Source of the DNA: Pseudoroseomonas ludipueritiae
GTDB lineage: Bacteria > Pseudomonadota > Alphaproteobacteria > Acetobacterales > Acetobacteraceae
Length of the DNA: 37,249 nt
Direction: 5' to 3'
Assembly (NCBI RefSeq): GCF_014490445.1
Contig: NZ_JACTUZ010000030.1
Coordinates: forward strand, 1 to 37,249
Part shown: one piece after another, positions 24,614-36,123 of the stretch
How positions within the stretch are numbered: the stretch's first letter is position 1
How the letters are laid out: each line of letters opens with the position of its first letter
Position numbers and translations under genes: made by a program
The notes under the pieces: model-generated
Databases searched by the model: none
Told to the model about the DNA's origin: nothing
What the model saw: only the letters and a program-made list of their open reading frames with translations

Positions 24614-24960
24614 ATGCCAGACGACCGCATCGTGAGCCGGAAACCTTGGTCCGGGCTGCTTCCTTCCGTGGCTCTTCTCTTCGGCAGCGTCTTCGCGGCG
24701 CTGCTGGTGGGGCTTGCCCCCGCTGCCGGGCAAACGCAGTTCGCGGTAATCGCCGCGCCCTGGTGGAGCCTCTCGCGGACGGCGGAACTGGTGGGTGCGG
24801 CCGAGGGCGACATCCTGGACGTCGGCGGCCTGCCGAATGTCGTCATCGCGCATTCGGATGACCCGGACTTCGTGGCCGCGCTCTACCGCAGGGGTGCCTG
24901 GCTGGTGCTCGACCCTGTCCTGCTGCGTGGCTGCCTGGGCGGCACGAGGGGCGCGGCCTG

Positions 24961-24961
<1 letters not shown>
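24614..24961 (+). CDS. Small exported or membrane-anchored protein linked to the sensor kinase
   Basis: Not a named family that I can give. From the ATG at 24614 (115 aa) it has a basic N-terminus and the hydrophobic span LLPSVALLFGSVFAALLVGL ending APAAGQ, which could be a signal peptide or an anchor. The remaining about 75 residues form a compact alpha/beta-looking domain: TQFAVIAAPWWSLSRTAEL, then AAEGDILDVGGLPNVVI, then LYRRGAWLVLDPVLLRGCL with one conserved-looking Cys. Earlier in-frame starts (TTG 24488, ATG 24506) are possible, as the 24614 start lacks a good ribosome binding site. Its TGA shares a base with the ATG of the hybrid kinase, so the two are co-translated. I infer that it is an accessory sensing or lid protein of the kinase. 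Confidence 0.7.
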
Positions 24962-27809
<2,848 letters not shown>

Positions 27810-27813
<4 letters not shown>

Positions 27814-28754
27814 GCAAGCGGGCGGTGATCCTGGTCGTGGACGACGAGGTCTCGAACATCGAGCTTCTGAGCGCGGCGCTGGAAGACGATCACGAGATCT
27901 GCTTCGCCACATCGGGCGAGGAAGCGCTGGAGCTGGCCCGCTCCGTGCTGCCGGACCTCATCCTGCTGGATGTGCTTATGCCCGGCATGGACGGCTATGC
28001 CGTCTGCCAGCAGATCAAGGCGGACGCCTTGCTGGCCGATGTGCCGGTCATCTTCACCACCGCGCTGGGGGAGCAGGAGGCGGAGGTGAAGGGCCTGGAA
28101 CTGGGCGCGGTGGATTACGTGGCTAAGCCCATCTCGCCGGTGATCGTCCGCGCCCGCGTCCGCAACCATATCGAGATGAAGCGGATGCGCGACCAGCTGG
28201 CGGAACTGGCGGTGACCGATGCCCTGACCGGCCTCGGCAACCGCCGGCGGCTGGAGCAGGCGCTGCAGCAGGAAGCCGGCCGCCTGGCGCGCAGCACGGC
28301 CGACCTTTCAATCATCATGCTCGATATCGACTTCTTCAAGCAGTTCAACGACACCTACGGCCATATCGCCGGCGACCGCTGCATCATCATGGTGGCAGCC
28401 ACCCTCAACCGCGCGGTGCGCCGGGCCGCGGACCTCGCCGCGCGCTATGGCGGCGAGGAATTCGCCTGCGTGCTGCCGAATACGAGCCACGAGGAGGCAA
28501 TGGCCATCGCGCATAACATCCGGGACCGCGTGCTGGCGCTGAGCATTCCGCATGAAGGCTCGACGGCCGCGCCCTATGTCACGGTCAGCGTCGGTGTCGC
28601 CACGGCCACCTGCGCCCCGGGCATCGACCCGGTCAGCTGGATCAAGGCCGCCGATGACCAGCTCTATCAGGCCAAGGCCCGCGGCCGGAACAACGTGGAA
28701 GGCCGCGTCTTCCTTGAAGCCGAGATGAGGAACACCTGGTCGGAGGCCGCCTGA
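27810..28754 (+). CDS. PleD-like response regulator with diguanylate cyclase domain
   Basis: 314-aa REC-GGDEF protein that would make c-di-GMP when phosphorylated. The receiver domain (about 5-120) has the acidic pair DDE (11-13), phosphoacceptor Asp54 in LILLDVLMPGMDG, Thr83/Thr84 and Lys107 in YVAKPIS. A helical linker leads to the GGDEF domain: LTGLGNRR, IIMLDIDFFKQFNDTYGH (168-185), and active-site GGEEF (214-218) in ARYGGEEFACVLPN. RAAD (205-208) lies exactly five residues before GGEEF, the RxxD inhibitory site for product feedback. The start overlaps the kinase stop (ATGA), with GAAGGGG upstream. It has one REC domain, where Caulobacter PleD has two. Phosphate probably arrives from the Hpt of the hybrid kinase. 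Confidence 0.95.
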
Positions 28755-28759
28755 ACCCT

Positions 28760-28786
28760 CCGGCCCACCCTGCACGGGCGGGCCGG
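28760..28786. terminator. GC-rich hairpin between convergent operons
   Basis: CCGGCCCACCC (28760-28770) pairs with GGGCGGGCCGG (28776-28786) at 10 of 11 positions around the 5-base loop TGCAC. It fills the 45-base gap between the diguanylate cyclase stop and the exosortase stop. Convergent genes on both sides and the strong stem make it a good bidirectional terminator candidate, although there is no T-run. Confidence 0.6.
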
Positions 28787-28799
28787 ACGGAACAACGCC

Positions 28800-30251
28800 T
28801 CAGTCCCGCTGCGAAAGTTCCGAGGCGCGCTGCGCGAGTTCCGCCATCTGCTCCTGAAGGCGGCCCTGGATGGAGGGCCGCTGGCCGGCGGAACCATGCT
28901 GCCATGTCACCACCGCCAGCACCGGGCTGCCATGGGCACCGCGCAGGCTGTTCATCGCCTGCCGCAGCCGCGTGCGCAGCCCGTCGCCGGCCGGTGCGCC
29001 GCCCAGCCAGGCAGCGGTGGCAATGGTGCGCGTGGCCTCGCCGTCCCGCCGGACCTGCCAGCGGGCATCGCCGGCGCTGACGGAGAAGATGGCATCCTCG
29101 TCATTGCTGCCGGTCAGGCGGTAGCGCTCCGCCGTGACGCCGCCCCAGGTGGTGCGGGGTGAGAAGACCAGCAGCCGGGCTTCCACCAGATCCTCGCCAC
29201 AGCGCAGGGCGGTGCCTTCCGGCTGGCAGCCGCCAGCGGACAGGGGCACCTGGATGCTGTGCGGCGCGGCACCGGCCTGGTCGATGGTCACGGCCACCGC
29301 GGGCCCCGCCAGGGCAGCGGCGCAGCACAGGGCGGCGGAAGCCAGCAGGGCGGCGCGGCGAGCCGGGCGGTGCAGGACCGCCGGGGCGCTGGGCGGGCTG
29401 GCCGTATCCTCCCGGAAAGGCAGCCCGGCCAGCACCAGCAGCAGGATGACAGCCGAGAAGAAGATCCAGCCATAGACCAGATGGTCCGTGGCGGCGGCCT
29501 CGGCGCTGCCCAGGTAATGGCCCAGCAGCACGATCCCCAGTGCCCGGAAGCCATTGGCCACGACTGGCACCAGCAGCGCCAGCATCATCACCGCCAGGCG
29601 CCGCCAGGGGCTGCGGAACATCACGAAGGCATAGAGCGCGCCGAAGGCCAGCGCCGCGATGATGAAGCGCAGCCCCGCACAGGCCTCGGCCACCAGGAAG
29701 GTGCCCGCCGGGATCTCGATGATGAAGGCATCGTGGTAATGCGGGATGCCCAGCAGTTGCAGCCCAGAGACAATGAACCAGGCGGTGACATGCTGCAGCA
29801 GCGGCACCAGGAAGGCGCCGAAGGGCACCAGGAAGAAGAGGTAGAGCAGCGGCGCCGCCATGGCCTTGCCAATGCGCCAGCCCAGCACGGCAATGATGAA
29901 GCATTCCACGATCACCATCGCGGTCAGCTGCCGGCCTTCCATGATGCCCAGGCGCTCCGCCATCAGCCAGCCGATGCCGGCCAGCAAGGCGGCCAGCGCG
30001 GCCAACGGCATGGGCTGCGGCTGCAGGCCCGCCAGCCGGTGGCGGCGCTGCCAGGCCAGCCAGCCCGCTACCGGCAGCACCAGCCAGCAATGGTTATAGG
30101 CGGTGGAATTGTCCCAGGTGGTGACGGCCGCCAGGGCTTCTTCCGCGAAGGTCCAGCCCAGGGCCAGCAGGCCGAGGCCCAGCACGGCCAGGGCCACCGG
30201 CCATGTGGTGTCGCGCGCGGCCGGAACGGCGGCGGGATGGGCCAGGCTCAT
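28800..30251 (-). CDS. xrtA: Exosortase A with fused EpsI-like C-terminal region
   Basis: Multi-pass membrane cysteine protease/transpeptidase that processes PEP-CTERM-tagged proteins as they are exported with exopolysaccharide. About eight membrane spans lie in residues 18-280. Catalytic residues are in the expected order: Cys191 (LVAEACAGLRF), Arg236 (NGFRALGI) and His257 (DHLVYGWIFF). At 483 aa it is longer than a bare exosortase (about 280). After a Pro-rich linker (282-296) and another membrane span (299-318) comes a periplasmic domain of about 165 residues (FSPRTTWGGVTAERYRLTG), consistent with a fused EpsI/DUF3485 domain, as in other XrtA proteins. It is the last gene of the polysaccharide operon, overlapping the glycosyltransferase stop by ATGA. 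No PEP-CTERM substrate is encoded in this window. Confidence 0.93.
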   Translation of the reverse strand: MSLAHPAAVPAARDTTWPVALAVLGLGLLALGWTFAEEALAAVTTWDNSTAYNHCWLVLPVAGWLAWQRRHRLAGLQPQPMPLAALAALLAGIGWLMAERLGIMEGRQLTAMVIVECFIIAVLGWRIGKAMAAPLLYLFFLVPFGAFLVPLLQHVTAWFIVSGLQLLGIPHYHDAFIIEIPAGTFLVAEACAGLRFIIAALAFGALYAFVMFRSPWRRLAVMMLALLVPVVANGFRALGIVLLGHYLGSAEAAATDHLVYGWIFFSAVILLLVLAGLPFREDTASPPSAPAVLHRPARRAALLASAALCCAAALAGPAVAVTIDQAGAAPHSIQVPLSAGGCQPEGTALRCGEDLVEARLLVFSPRTTWGGVTAERYRLTGSNDEDAIFSVSAGDARWQVRRDGEATRTIATAAWLGGAPAGDGLRTRLRQAMNSLRGAHGSPVLAVVTWQHGSAGQRPSIQGRLQEQMAELAQRASELSQRD

Positions 30252-31504
30252 GCGGGGACCTGCATGGCCCGGGGCGTGGCGGCGGTGCTGGGCCGGGGGC
30301 CATCGAAAGCCTCATCCAGCTTGCGCAGCGTGGCCGCCCAGTCATGGCCCTCGCGCACGGCGCGGCGGGCATTCTCGCCCAGGTCCGGATGCTGGCCGGC
30401 CAGAACCTCCTGTACCAGCCGCACCGTCTCGGCAATGCCATCGCCTACCAGGATATCGCGGCCTGGCGTGGCATGGATGCCTTCGAAGGCGGCAGCCGAG
30501 GCCACCACCGGGCGCCCTAGCGCCATGGCTTCCAGCACCTTGTTCTGGATGCCCCGCGCGATGCGCAGCGGCGCCACCGCCAGTTTGGCATGGGCCAGGT
30601 AAGGCCGAACATCCGGCACCGGGCCGGTGACATGCACGCCCGGCAGCGATGCCAGCGCCCGCACCGCCGGTGCCGGATTGGCGCCCACGATGAAAAATTC
30701 CGGCGCCGGCCCGGCACCTTGGCGCAGCAGCGGCATCACCTCTCGCGCGAACCAGGAGACCGCCTCGACATTCGGGCGGTAATCCATGGTGCCGGTGAAG
30801 GCGATAACCGGAGCATCGCCCTGGTAAGGCGTGGGATAGCCACCGGCGGCGTCGAAACGGGACATGTCCACGCCGTTCTCGACCCAGTCCATGCGCGGCG
30901 CGACTTCAGGCGCCAGCTCGATGAAACGCTCGCATTCCTGGCGGGAAACCAGCAGCGTGCGGTCGAAAGCCACCGCCGCCTGCCGCTCGAAGCGCAGCAG
31001 CGTGCGGGCCTCGCGCGCCCAGACCTGCTGCATCGGCGGCTTGGCATCGGCGGCATAGGCGCGCCACTTCTCGGAATCCACATCCACCAGGTCCAGCACC
31101 CGCCGGATACCGGGGCGGCGCGCGGCCGGGCCCATCACATAGGGCGCCATGGCGCCGGAATAGACCAGGATGCCCTCATACCGCCCGGCGGCGAGGCCCT
31201 GGTCCACCCATTCCCGCAGCCCGGCATGATGAAACCACCCGAGGCTCAGCGGCGCGCCGGGGCGGCAGCGCAGCAGCGCGCGGGCGGCGGCCTGCCAGCG
31301 GTTGCCGGTGGGCATGCAGCGCACCTCGGCACAGCGAGATTCCAGCACCGGCAGGTGGCGCAGGTCGGCCGGGTCATCCACCAGGCAACCTAGGTCCACG
31401 TCCCAGCTCTCGGCCAGGTGGTCGAGCATGTGCCAGGCGCGGATCTTGTCGCCCTTCTCCGGCGGATAGGGAATACGGTGGCTCAGGAACAGCAGGCGGC
31501 GCAT
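30248..31504 (-). CDS. XrtA-associated glycosyltransferase (TIGR03087-like)
   Basis: GT-B-fold (GT4-like) sugar transferase found with exosortase A clusters, 418 aa. The N-terminal RRLLFLSHRIPYPPEKGDKIRAW (2-24) is the signature opening of this subfamily. A central switch (ARMDWVENGVDMSRFD) and IAFTGTMDYRPNVEAVSWF begin the nucleotide-sugar domain. GVHVTGPVPDVRPYLAHAKLAVAPLRIARG and NKVLEAMALGRPVVAS hold the donor-binding Glu region. There is no signal peptide, and it acts on the cytoplasmic face. Its TGA overlaps the exosortase ATG; the FemAB-like gene ends 15 bases upstream. It probably adds a sugar to the repeat unit of the exopolysaccharide. Confidence 0.92.
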   Translation of the reverse strand: MRRLLFLSHRIPYPPEKGDKIRAWHMLDHLAESWDVDLGCLVDDPADLRHLPVLESRCAEVRCMPTGNRWQAAARALLRCRPGAPLSLGWFHHAGLREWVDQGLAAGRYEGILVYSGAMAPYVMGPAARRPGIRRVLDLVDVDSEKWRAYAADAKPPMQQVWAREARTLLRFERQAAVAFDRTLLVSRQECERFIELAPEVAPRMDWVENGVDMSRFDAAGGYPTPYQGDAPVIAFTGTMDYRPNVEAVSWFAREVMPLLRQGAGPAPEFFIVGANPAPAVRALASLPGVHVTGPVPDVRPYLAHAKLAVAPLRIARGIQNKVLEAMALGRPVVASAAAFEGIHATPGRDILVGDGIAETVRLVQEVLAGQHPDLGENARRAVREGHDWAATLRKLDEAFDGPRPSTAATPRAMQVPA

Positions 31505-31519
31505 GGCGTCCCTTCTCCC

Positions 31520-32554
31520 TCAGCCCAGGCCGCGGACGATGGGCGGGCCGAGGATATTGGCCACCGGCAGCGGCAGGCGCTTCCAGGCGGCGATCATCAT
31601 CTTGTATTTCGGGTTGGACGGATTGTGTTCGGAAAGCGTGGCGCCGGGGCGAAGGCGGTAGCTGTAGTGCAGCGGCGCCGCCTCGAAGCCCCAGTTCTTC
31701 TTGAAATCGAAGGCCCCTGTACCGGACTTGCTGCGGCCGAAGTCATAGAGGCGGGAGCCACGCTCCGCCCCCGCGCGCCGCATCACTTCCCAATACATGA
31801 AGTCGTTGCCAGCGACCTTGCGCGCCAGGCTGGTGCCGCCGCCGTAATAGGGCAGCACTTCTTCCTTGTAGTAGAAGTTCAGCACGGAGGCGACGGGCGT
31901 ATCCCCCTGCATCACCGTGACAACGTCATGTTCCTGCGGGAAGGCAGCGGCCAGCCGGTCGAAATACCTGCGCGGAAAAACCGGGGTGCCGAGGTTATGG
32001 ACGCTTTCGGCATAAACCCGGTGCAGCATGCCGGTGTCGCTGTTGCTGACCGACTGCAGCCCGTTTTGGATGCCCTTGCGCACCATGGCCCGCTGCTTGC
32101 GCGGGATGGCCTTCATGTCCTTCTCGGCATCGCCAGTAATGGCCTTGCGGAAGGTGTAATGCAGCGGCGGCCGCACATCCCAGTCCCGGTAAGGCGCATG
32201 CAACTGGCGGAATTCCAGATGCGCCGCGCCGGTCTGGCGCAGCAGGTCCATGGCATGGTTTTCCAGCGCCGCCTCGGCCTCCGGCGTGGCAGCGAGAGGG
32301 CCGCCATAGACGCAGAAGGGCGTGGAAATCAGCGCATCGCCGAACAGGCGGGTGCGCATCCGCGCCAGCGGCAGAACGCCGACAATGGCGCCGTCCTGCT
32401 CCGCCAGGGTGTAGTGGGTGCTGTGGCCAAAGGAATCGGCGATGACGTGGCGCCAGGCCGAGAGATGGAAGAAGGTGGAATCCGGCCTTTCGCGCACAAA
32501 GGCATCCCAGGCGGCTTCCTGGCCGGTTTCCAGCGGACGCAGACGCAGGCTCAT
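31520..32554 (-). CDS. FemAB-like protein of XrtA systems (TIGR03019-like)
   Basis: 344-aa protein with a GNAT-type acyltransferase fold related to FemA/FemB peptidoglycan aminoacyltransferases. DSTFFHLSAWRHVIADSFGH (residues about 26-45) opens the first GNAT unit. The second unit includes VASVLNFYYKEEVLPYYGGG and MYWEVMRRAGAERGSRLYDFGRS. The subfamily hallmark GTGAFDFKKNWGFE closes the domain. Members of this group occur almost only beside exosortase A genes and may acylate or aminoacylate the polysaccharide or a sorted protein; the reaction is not established. Its ATG overlaps the deacetylase TGA (ATGA). Confidence 0.92.
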   Translation of the reverse strand: MSLRLRPLETGQEAAWDAFVRERPDSTFFHLSAWRHVIADSFGHSTHYTLAEQDGAIVGVLPLARMRTRLFGDALISTPFCVYGGPLAATPEAEAALENHAMDLLRQTGAAHLEFRQLHAPYRDWDVRPPLHYTFRKAITGDAEKDMKAIPRKQRAMVRKGIQNGLQSVSNSDTGMLHRVYAESVHNLGTPVFPRRYFDRLAAAFPQEHDVVTVMQGDTPVASVLNFYYKEEVLPYYGGGTSLARKVAGNDFMYWEVMRRAGAERGSRLYDFGRSKSGTGAFDFKKNWGFEAAPLHYSYRLRPGATLSEHNPSNPKYKMMIAAWKRLPLPVANILGPPIVRGLG

Positions 32555-33429
32555 GCCGCGATCCTTTCGGCCGGCTGAGCCCCGCCAATGGCGGCGGCGA
32601 AGACCTCGTCCATGCGGCCCCAGGCGAAGTCCCGCAACAATTGGTCCAGGCGGCCGGACATGCTGTCCAGCCCGGTGTAATGCCGGAAGCGCGACAGGCG
32701 CCCGGCATGGTTCATGCGCGGCTGTCCGGGGTCGACTTCCCAGGGATGGAAGTAAAAGATCCCAGGCTGCTTCTCGTGATTGTTCACGCGGCGCAGCGCG
32801 GTGCGGAAGACCGGGTAAGGGATCAGCCGGAACCAGCCGCCGCCGGAGCAGGGGAAATTGCGGCCCATGGCGCGCAGGGTTGTCATCGGCAGCTCCACCA
32901 CGCCATCGGGGCGTGGGCGATGCGGCCCGCGCGGTGCGTCGGGCGCGCCATAAAGATCATGGCGAATGGGGAAGACGGAGGAGCTGTAACGATAACCCTC
33001 CTCCGCCAGCGCCGAATGAGCCCAGGGGGTGATGCGGGCGCCGATCGAGAAGGTCGGTGCGCGGTAGCCAAGGACGGGCACGCCGCCCGCATCCTCCAGC
33101 ACCTGCTTGGCGCGGCGGATATCGGCGCGGAACGCGGCCTCGCCGATCACATTCACCTGCTCATGCCCATAACCGTGGCTGGCCAGTTCATGGCCGGCTT
33201 CCACGATGCGGCGCACCAGCGCGGGGTGCCGCTCCGCCACCCAGCCCAGCGTGAAGAAGGTGGCATGGACGCCGGCCGCGCCGAATTGCTCCAGCACACG
33301 CTCGGTATTGGCGACGACGCGGGATTCCAGACTGTCCCAGCTACTACGCTGGACGATGCCGGCGAAGGCCTGGACCTGGAACCAATCCTCCACGTCCACG
33401 CTCATGGCATTGCGGATGCGGGCGTTCAT
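32551..33429 (-). CDS. XrtA-associated polysaccharide deacetylase (TIGR03006-like)
   Basis: NodB-type carbohydrate esterase with a C-terminal DUF3473-like region, 292 aa. NAMSVDVEDWFQVQAF (7-22) supplies the catalytic and metal Asp residues (Asp12, Asp15). GHELASHGYGHEQV carries the metal His pair HxxxH, and VLGYRAPTFSI the active-site Arg region. YFHPWEVDPGQPR near the C-terminus is typical of this exosortase-linked group. I chose the ATG at 33429, which forms a four-base ATGA overlap with the preceding ATPase stop; a GTG three codons earlier is less likely. It probably removes N-acetyl groups from the growing or exported polysaccharide. There is no signal peptide, so its site of action is unclear. 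Confidence 0.93.
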   Translation of the reverse strand: MNARIRNAMSVDVEDWFQVQAFAGIVQRSSWDSLESRVVANTERVLEQFGAAGVHATFFTLGWVAERHPALVRRIVEAGHELASHGYGHEQVNVIGEAAFRADIRRAKQVLEDAGGVPVLGYRAPTFSIGARITPWAHSALAEEGYRYSSSVFPIRHDLYGAPDAPRGPHRPRPDGVVELPMTTLRAMGRNFPCSGGGWFRLIPYPVFRTALRRVNNHEKQPGIFYFHPWEVDPGQPRMNHAGRLSRFRHYTGLDSMSGRLDQLLRDFAWGRMDEVFAAAIGGAQPAERIAA

Positions 33430-34394
33430 TGCCGCCACCGCGTGCCATCGGCGAAGAGGTCGGACATGCGGTTGAAGACGCGTTCCCGCCGTGCCGTCAG
33501 CCGCTCCAGCGCCTCGACACGATGCACCAGTTCCTCCAGCACATCCGGATGCACGTGGGACGCCACCTGGCGCTCATCCGGCAGGCCGCCGAGATCTTCC
33601 TCCAGTTCCAGCGCCGTGGCTTCCACCATGGGCGCCGTCAGCAGCTCAGCCCCTTCCAGCGCGCCGCCCAGCAGCACGCGGGAACACAGCCGGTTGATGC
33701 GGCGGGGAATGCCGCCGCTATGGGTATGCACCATGTCCAGCGCATCCGGCTCCCAGGCCGGGTTGCCCTGCCAGCCGACGGCGCGCATGCGGTGCTCGAC
33801 ATAGGCATGGGTTTCTTCGCGCGAGAGCCCGCCGAGGTGGTAGGAGGCCAGCACACGCTGGCGCAGCTGCGTCAGGTCCGGGCTGGCCATGATGCGCCGC
33901 AGCTCCGGCTGGCCGAGCAGGATGGTCTGCAACGGCGCCTTGCCGGATTCCGTGACGTTCGAGATCATGCGCAGTTCTTCCAGCGCCGGCAGCGGCAGGC
34001 CCTGGGCTTCGTCCACGATCAGCAGGTGGCGGCGGTCGGCATTCCGCAGGGCGCTGGCGATACCCAGCAGCAATGCGGCCTTGCTGCCTTCCGGCGAGAC
34101 GCCGAAAGCATCGGCGATCAGCCGCAGCACGTCGTCGCCCGATACCTGCGTCGTGGCGATGCGGGCAATGACGAAGCCGCCTGGGTCCAGCTCGCTGCAC
34201 AGGCGTTCCACCAGCGTGGTCTTGCCCGCGCCGACTTCGCCGGTCACGACGACAAAGCCTTCACGCTGGGCCAGGCCATAGGTGAGATGCGCATAGGCGC
34301 GGCGATGCACACTGCTGGGGAAGAACAGGCGCGCATCCGGCGTCATCTGGAAGGGCGGCTCGCGGAAGCCGTAATGGTCGATCTGCATCTGCAT
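33426..34394 (-). CDS. XrtA-associated AAA ATPase (TIGR03015-like)
   Basis: GspA/ExeA-like ATPase, 322 aa. MQMQIDHYGFREPPFQMTPD (1-20) is the usual opening of the group. Walker A is GEVGAGKTT (52-60). Walker B is HLLIVDEAQGL (about 117-127). The sensor region is ILLGQPELRRIM, followed by RVLASYHLGGLSREETHAYVEHR. The C-terminal about 60 residues form a predicted coiled coil (LEELVHRVEALERLTARRERV). It lacks the transmembrane and peptidoglycan-binding parts of ExeA. It may drive assembly or polymer export in the envelope. It starts four bases after the outer-membrane protein gene, and its stop overlaps the deacetylase start. Confidence 0.92.
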   Translation of the reverse strand: MQMQIDHYGFREPPFQMTPDARLFFPSSVHRRAYAHLTYGLAQREGFVVVTGEVGAGKTTLVERLCSELDPGGFVIARIATTQVSGDDVLRLIADAFGVSPEGSKAALLLGIASALRNADRRHLLIVDEAQGLPLPALEELRMISNVTESGKAPLQTILLGQPELRRIMASPDLTQLRQRVLASYHLGGLSREETHAYVEHRMRAVGWQGNPAWEPDALDMVHTHSGGIPRRINRLCSRVLLGGALEGAELLTAPMVEATALELEEDLGGLPDERQVASHVHPDVLEELVHRVEALERLTARRERVFNRMSDLFADGTRWRQ

Positions 34395-34398
34395 ACCC

Positions 34399-36123
34399 TC
34401 AGAAGGTCTGCCGAAGGCCGGCGATGATGACGTTCTGCACGGCGCGGCCGTCCGTGAAGTCGTCGCCGCGGTTGGTCAGGATGTATCGCAGCGTAGCAGC
34501 CAGGCCTGGCCGCAGCTGGGTCACCAGCGCGACACTGGCGGTGTAGACATCGCCGCTGCCACGGCCGGGTGTCTTGAAGGTACCATATTGAATGTAGCTG
34601 ATGGCAGAAGTGTAAGGCGTCAGCTCATGCCCCCAGGTCAGGCTGCCGGAGGTGCCGCTCTGTCGCGTCGCCACGGTGCCGATCTCGGTTGAGACAGGGC
34701 GCTGCCGCTCATGCAGCACGGACAGGGTGAAGGTATCGCGGCCCCATTCCTGACTGATGGACGCCGAAGCGGTGCGCAGACGCGTCAGGCTGCTCTGCAC
34801 GCCAAGGAAGGAATTGGAGAAGGGCTGCAGCACCGGCGCGCCCGTTGCCGTATCCACCGGGTTGCCGAGTTCATCCAGCGTAGTGGTGGTCAGCAGGTCG
34901 GCGGCACGCTGGGCGCCGGTGGTCAACTGCTCGGCGTAGTTGGCGAAAAAGCGGGTGCGGCCACCCAGCGTAATGGCGGCATCCACCCGCGCGGAATCGA
35001 AGCCGTCCCGGTGGCCATAGCGGGCGGTGACGAAGCTTTCCTCAGAGAAGGTCAGCTTGGCGCCAGCGGACCAGATGGTGTCCGAAACCCGGAAGGGGGG
35101 GACGCCGGAATAGCGCAACCACTCATAGCCGACCTCGCCCAGCACCGAGAAAAAGCGGGTGATGGCGTAGCGGGATTCAACGCTGACGTTGCGGCGATAG
35201 GCATTGTCCAGCACGCCCGTGCCGTCGTATTCCGTGGCCACGGCGCGGCCTTCCAGCGCCAGGCGGCCGAAATCCTCGCCACTGCGCGCGGTGGCGTAGA
35301 ATTCGTGGGCGGTGAATTCCTGGTCGCTGAAGTAACGCTGACCAGTCGGCGACACCGCGAAGTCAGCGCCTTCCTGCAGATTCTGCGAGACATGCTGCAG
35401 CGCATAGCCAGCCTGCACCGTGGCAAGGCCACCGAAGCGCTGCACCACATAGGGCGAGATCTGGAAGCTGCTGGTCTGGATATCGCTCTCGCGGCGGTTC
35501 ACCGTATCGCCGGCGGGGGCGTAGCCGCCATTCGCGGCCTGCACGCCGGCGCTGCCACGCACATCCAGGTAGAAGAGGTTCGGCACCACCGTGAAGAGCA
35601 TCTGGCCATTCAGGAAATGGTCGATGCCAGTCTGGCTGCCTTCCACCGCATGCAATTGCAGCTCAGGCTGGTAGTTGAACACACCCTGAAGCCGCGCCGT
35701 ATCCACCGTGACCAGCAGGCCAGGCTGCAGGCGGGTAATAAAATCCGCCCGGCGGTCGCGATGCGTGGCGTAGAGGTTGTCGGTCGCCTCCAGCTCCAGC
35801 CCCAGGCTGGGCGTCACGGTCCAACCGCGCGCGGTGGCATTGGGCGTGGCCGCCAAGGCATTGTAGGGGAAGCCCAGCGTGCCCAGGCGCACCGGGCCAG
35901 CCTCGGCCCAGGGGGTGGCTGAACCACCTTCGGAGACGCCGGCGGCCTCGCCGCTGCCAGTATCCTCGCCCAGCGGCGTGCCCTCGGTGGGGAAACCAGT
36001 GACCGCCGTGGTTCCGGGCAATGGCGGCACCTGCGCCGCGGCAGGCATGGCACCCAGCGCCGCCAGCGAAAGAACCGCCAGCGCGCCGATTCCGCCCCCG
36101 ATCCGGCCAACCTCACTTCGCAT
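34399..36123 (-). CDS. XrtA-associated outer-membrane beta-barrel protein (TIGR03016-like)
   Basis: 574 aa from the ATG at 36123. The N-terminal signal peptide runs to AMPAAAQ (about 31), followed by a low-complexity Gly/Thr/Pro/Ser stretch to about 85. The rest is rich in alternating aromatic/polar strands typical of an outer-membrane barrel, such as WTVTPSLGLELEATDNLYATH and RRADFITRLQPGLLVTVDTA. It ends in Phe (IIAGLRQTF), the classic outer-membrane protein C-terminal signature recognised by BamA. Exosortase loci regularly encode this protein, probably as the polysaccharide outlet or a barrel partner of it. A TTG start at 36153 is possible but would spoil the signal peptide. It overlaps the tyrosine-kinase gene by 11 bases. 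Confidence 0.9.
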   Translation of the reverse strand: MRSEVGRIGGGIGALAVLSLAALGAMPAAAQVPPLPGTTAVTGFPTEGTPLGEDTGSGEAAGVSEGGSATPWAEAGPVRLGTLGFPYNALAATPNATARGWTVTPSLGLELEATDNLYATHRDRRADFITRLQPGLLVTVDTARLQGVFNYQPELQLHAVEGSQTGIDHFLNGQMLFTVVPNLFYLDVRGSAGVQAANGGYAPAGDTVNRRESDIQTSSFQISPYVVQRFGGLATVQAGYALQHVSQNLQEGADFAVSPTGQRYFSDQEFTAHEFYATARSGEDFGRLALEGRAVATEYDGTGVLDNAYRRNVSVESRYAITRFFSVLGEVGYEWLRYSGVPPFRVSDTIWSAGAKLTFSEESFVTARYGHRDGFDSARVDAAITLGGRTRFFANYAEQLTTGAQRAADLLTTTTLDELGNPVDTATGAPVLQPFSNSFLGVQSSLTRLRTASASISQEWGRDTFTLSVLHERQRPVSTEIGTVATRQSGTSGSLTWGHELTPYTSAISYIQYGTFKTPGRGSGDVYTASVALVTQLRPGLAATLRYILTNRGDDFTDGRAVQNVIIAGLRQTF